DNA of 6,800 bases, from contig CAIVVG010000022.1 in the NCBI GenBank assembly GCA_903909295.1, positions 1 through 6,800 of the forward strand. The letters run 5' to 3'. Source of the DNA: an uncultured Chlamydiae bacterium (GTDB taxonomy: Bacteria; Chlamydiota; Chlamydiia; Chlamydiales; SM23-39). The notes under the pieces were generated by a model. That model did not search any database and was not told the DNA's origin. It saw only the letters and a program-made list of their open reading frames with translations. The translations under genes were made by a program, and so were the position numbers. Below, piece after piece: positions 6,436-6,800 of the stretch; the stretch's first letter is position 1; every line of letters starts with the position of its first letter.

Positions 6436-6701
6436 TCTTCCGTTGTATTCTTTTCGCAGCGGTGCTTCCTCTGAGTATCTTTGCAGACACACGGCACTAT
6501 CGGACGACCCTCCGCCATATTGAAAGTGGCGGGATCGGCTATGAAGACGGATATACGACCCTCGAGGCGTTTCTCGCTTCAGATCCCAGCAAGTGGGCAG
6601 TCACCCCGTTTTTAGATGCAAGGGGGCACGTTTTTGATAACGGAAAATGGGCGGCCAACGCGGGGGTTGGGCTAAGAGGGTGTTCTGTAAAAAAATTTTG
6701 A
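6432..6701 (+). pseudogene. Secreted barrel-like protein of a chlamydia-type family, truncated
   Basis: A GTG at 6432 overlaps the cyoD stop (GTGA, 6432-6435), so the gene appears translationally coupled to the oxidase operon. The protein begins with a clear signal peptide, basic residue then a hydrophobic run ending SIFA, with probable cleavage before Asp19. The mature part contains HIESGGIGYEDGYTTLEAF, then PFLDARGHVFDNGKWAANAG, then VGLR. I recall this pattern as the start of large outer-membrane beta-barrel proteins, related to inverse autotransporter barrels, that are abundant in Parachlamydiales. The likeness ends at GLR near residue 82. The last residues (CSVKKF) come from the A/T-rich sequence beyond a junction at about 6677-6681 and stop at 6699-6701. 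Full-length relatives are several hundred residues, so the gene is broken, most likely by an insertion. Function of the family is not established. Confidence 0.68.
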
Positions 6702-6800
6702 TCGATTTTTCGGTTCTTTTGAGCCTATTTTCGATTCAAAAATGGGGGGCTATATACTGTTGTCGATATTGCCCCCCATATTTGAAGTCGAAAAGAGGCC
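6677..6800. mobile_element. Possible insertion-sequence end (runs past right edge)
   Basis: At about 6677 coding likeness to the barrel gene stops abruptly and the sequence becomes GAGGGTGTTCTGTAAAAAAA followed by A/T-rich non-coding DNA. A short G-rich start followed by TGTAAAA looks like the terminal repeat of many insertion sequences, and an insertion would explain the truncation. No transposase frame is visible in the 124 bases left, and neither the other end nor a target duplication is in view. Family therefore cannot be named, and a deletion or other rearrangement would look the same from this side. Confidence 0.4.
6723..6799 (-). terminator. Long hairpin, possible terminator for a leftward gene
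   Basis: The arms 6723-6750 and 6771-6799 are inverted copies with a perfect 9-base core, ATGGGGGGC (6742-6750) and GCCCCCCAT (6771-6779), and few mismatches plus a one-base gap over the outer 20 bases. The loop is 20 bases. Read on the minus strand, the C-rich arm is followed by ATTTTTG, a modest T-run, which fits an intrinsic terminator for a gene entering from the right, such as a transposase. Read on the plus strand no T-run follows. The extra-long arms are more than a terminator needs, so a mobile-element or repeat palindrome is an alternative. Confidence 0.45.

Overview
The window holds a terminal respiratory oxidase operon and a pyruvate decarboxylase gene, in a bacterium that is most likely an environmental chlamydia (Parachlamydiales-like). 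That assignment is an inference. It rests mainly on the last gene, whose N-terminal half matches a family of secreted, probably outer-membrane barrel proteins that I remember from Parachlamydia, Waddlia and Simkania relatives. No rRNA or other taxonomic marker is present, so a different Gram-negative host remains possible.

Layout, left to right. Positions 1-252 are the 3' end of an alpha/beta hydrolase gene that enters from the left edge. One base after its stop, a dihydrofolate reductase-like (RibD C-terminal family) gene begins at 254 but is cut off after about 30 codons. What follows (about 344-441) is a GC-rich dispersed-type repeat made of imperfect 10-base units, with an inverted partial copy. 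A minus-strand SemiSWEET sugar transporter gene (465-737) is divergent from a full-length pyruvate decarboxylase gene (820-2502), with 82 bases between their starts. A 156-base gap follows that carries a strong stem-loop inside a longer imperfect dyad.

Positions 2659-6435 encode cyoA, cyoB, cyoC and cyoD, the four subunits of a bo3-type quinol oxidase. Each gene overlaps the next by four bases (ATGA). All the heme, CuB and proton-channel residues I could place in subunit I are present, and subunit II lacks the CuA ligands, as expected for a quinol rather than a cytochrome c oxidase. No cyoE (heme O synthase) follows. Instead a secreted barrel-like protein gene starts inside the cyoD stop codon (GTGA overlap at 6432) and is broken after about 82 codons near 6677-6681, where the sequence changes to what looks like the end of an insertion sequence. 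A long hairpin (6723-6799) closes the window.

Taken together, the enzymes suggest sugar or small-solute transport (SemiSWEET), non-oxidative decarboxylation of pyruvate to acetaldehyde (PDC), and aerobic quinol oxidation (CyoABCD). The sequence does not prove that they work as one pathway, and no alcohol or aldehyde dehydrogenase is visible. Two genes are broken by junctions (254-343 and 6432-6680), so both flanks look rearranged. I did not find a clearly new multi-gene system. The points most worth following up are the bacterial PDC, the barrel gene coupled to the cyo operon, and the two gene-breaking junctions.
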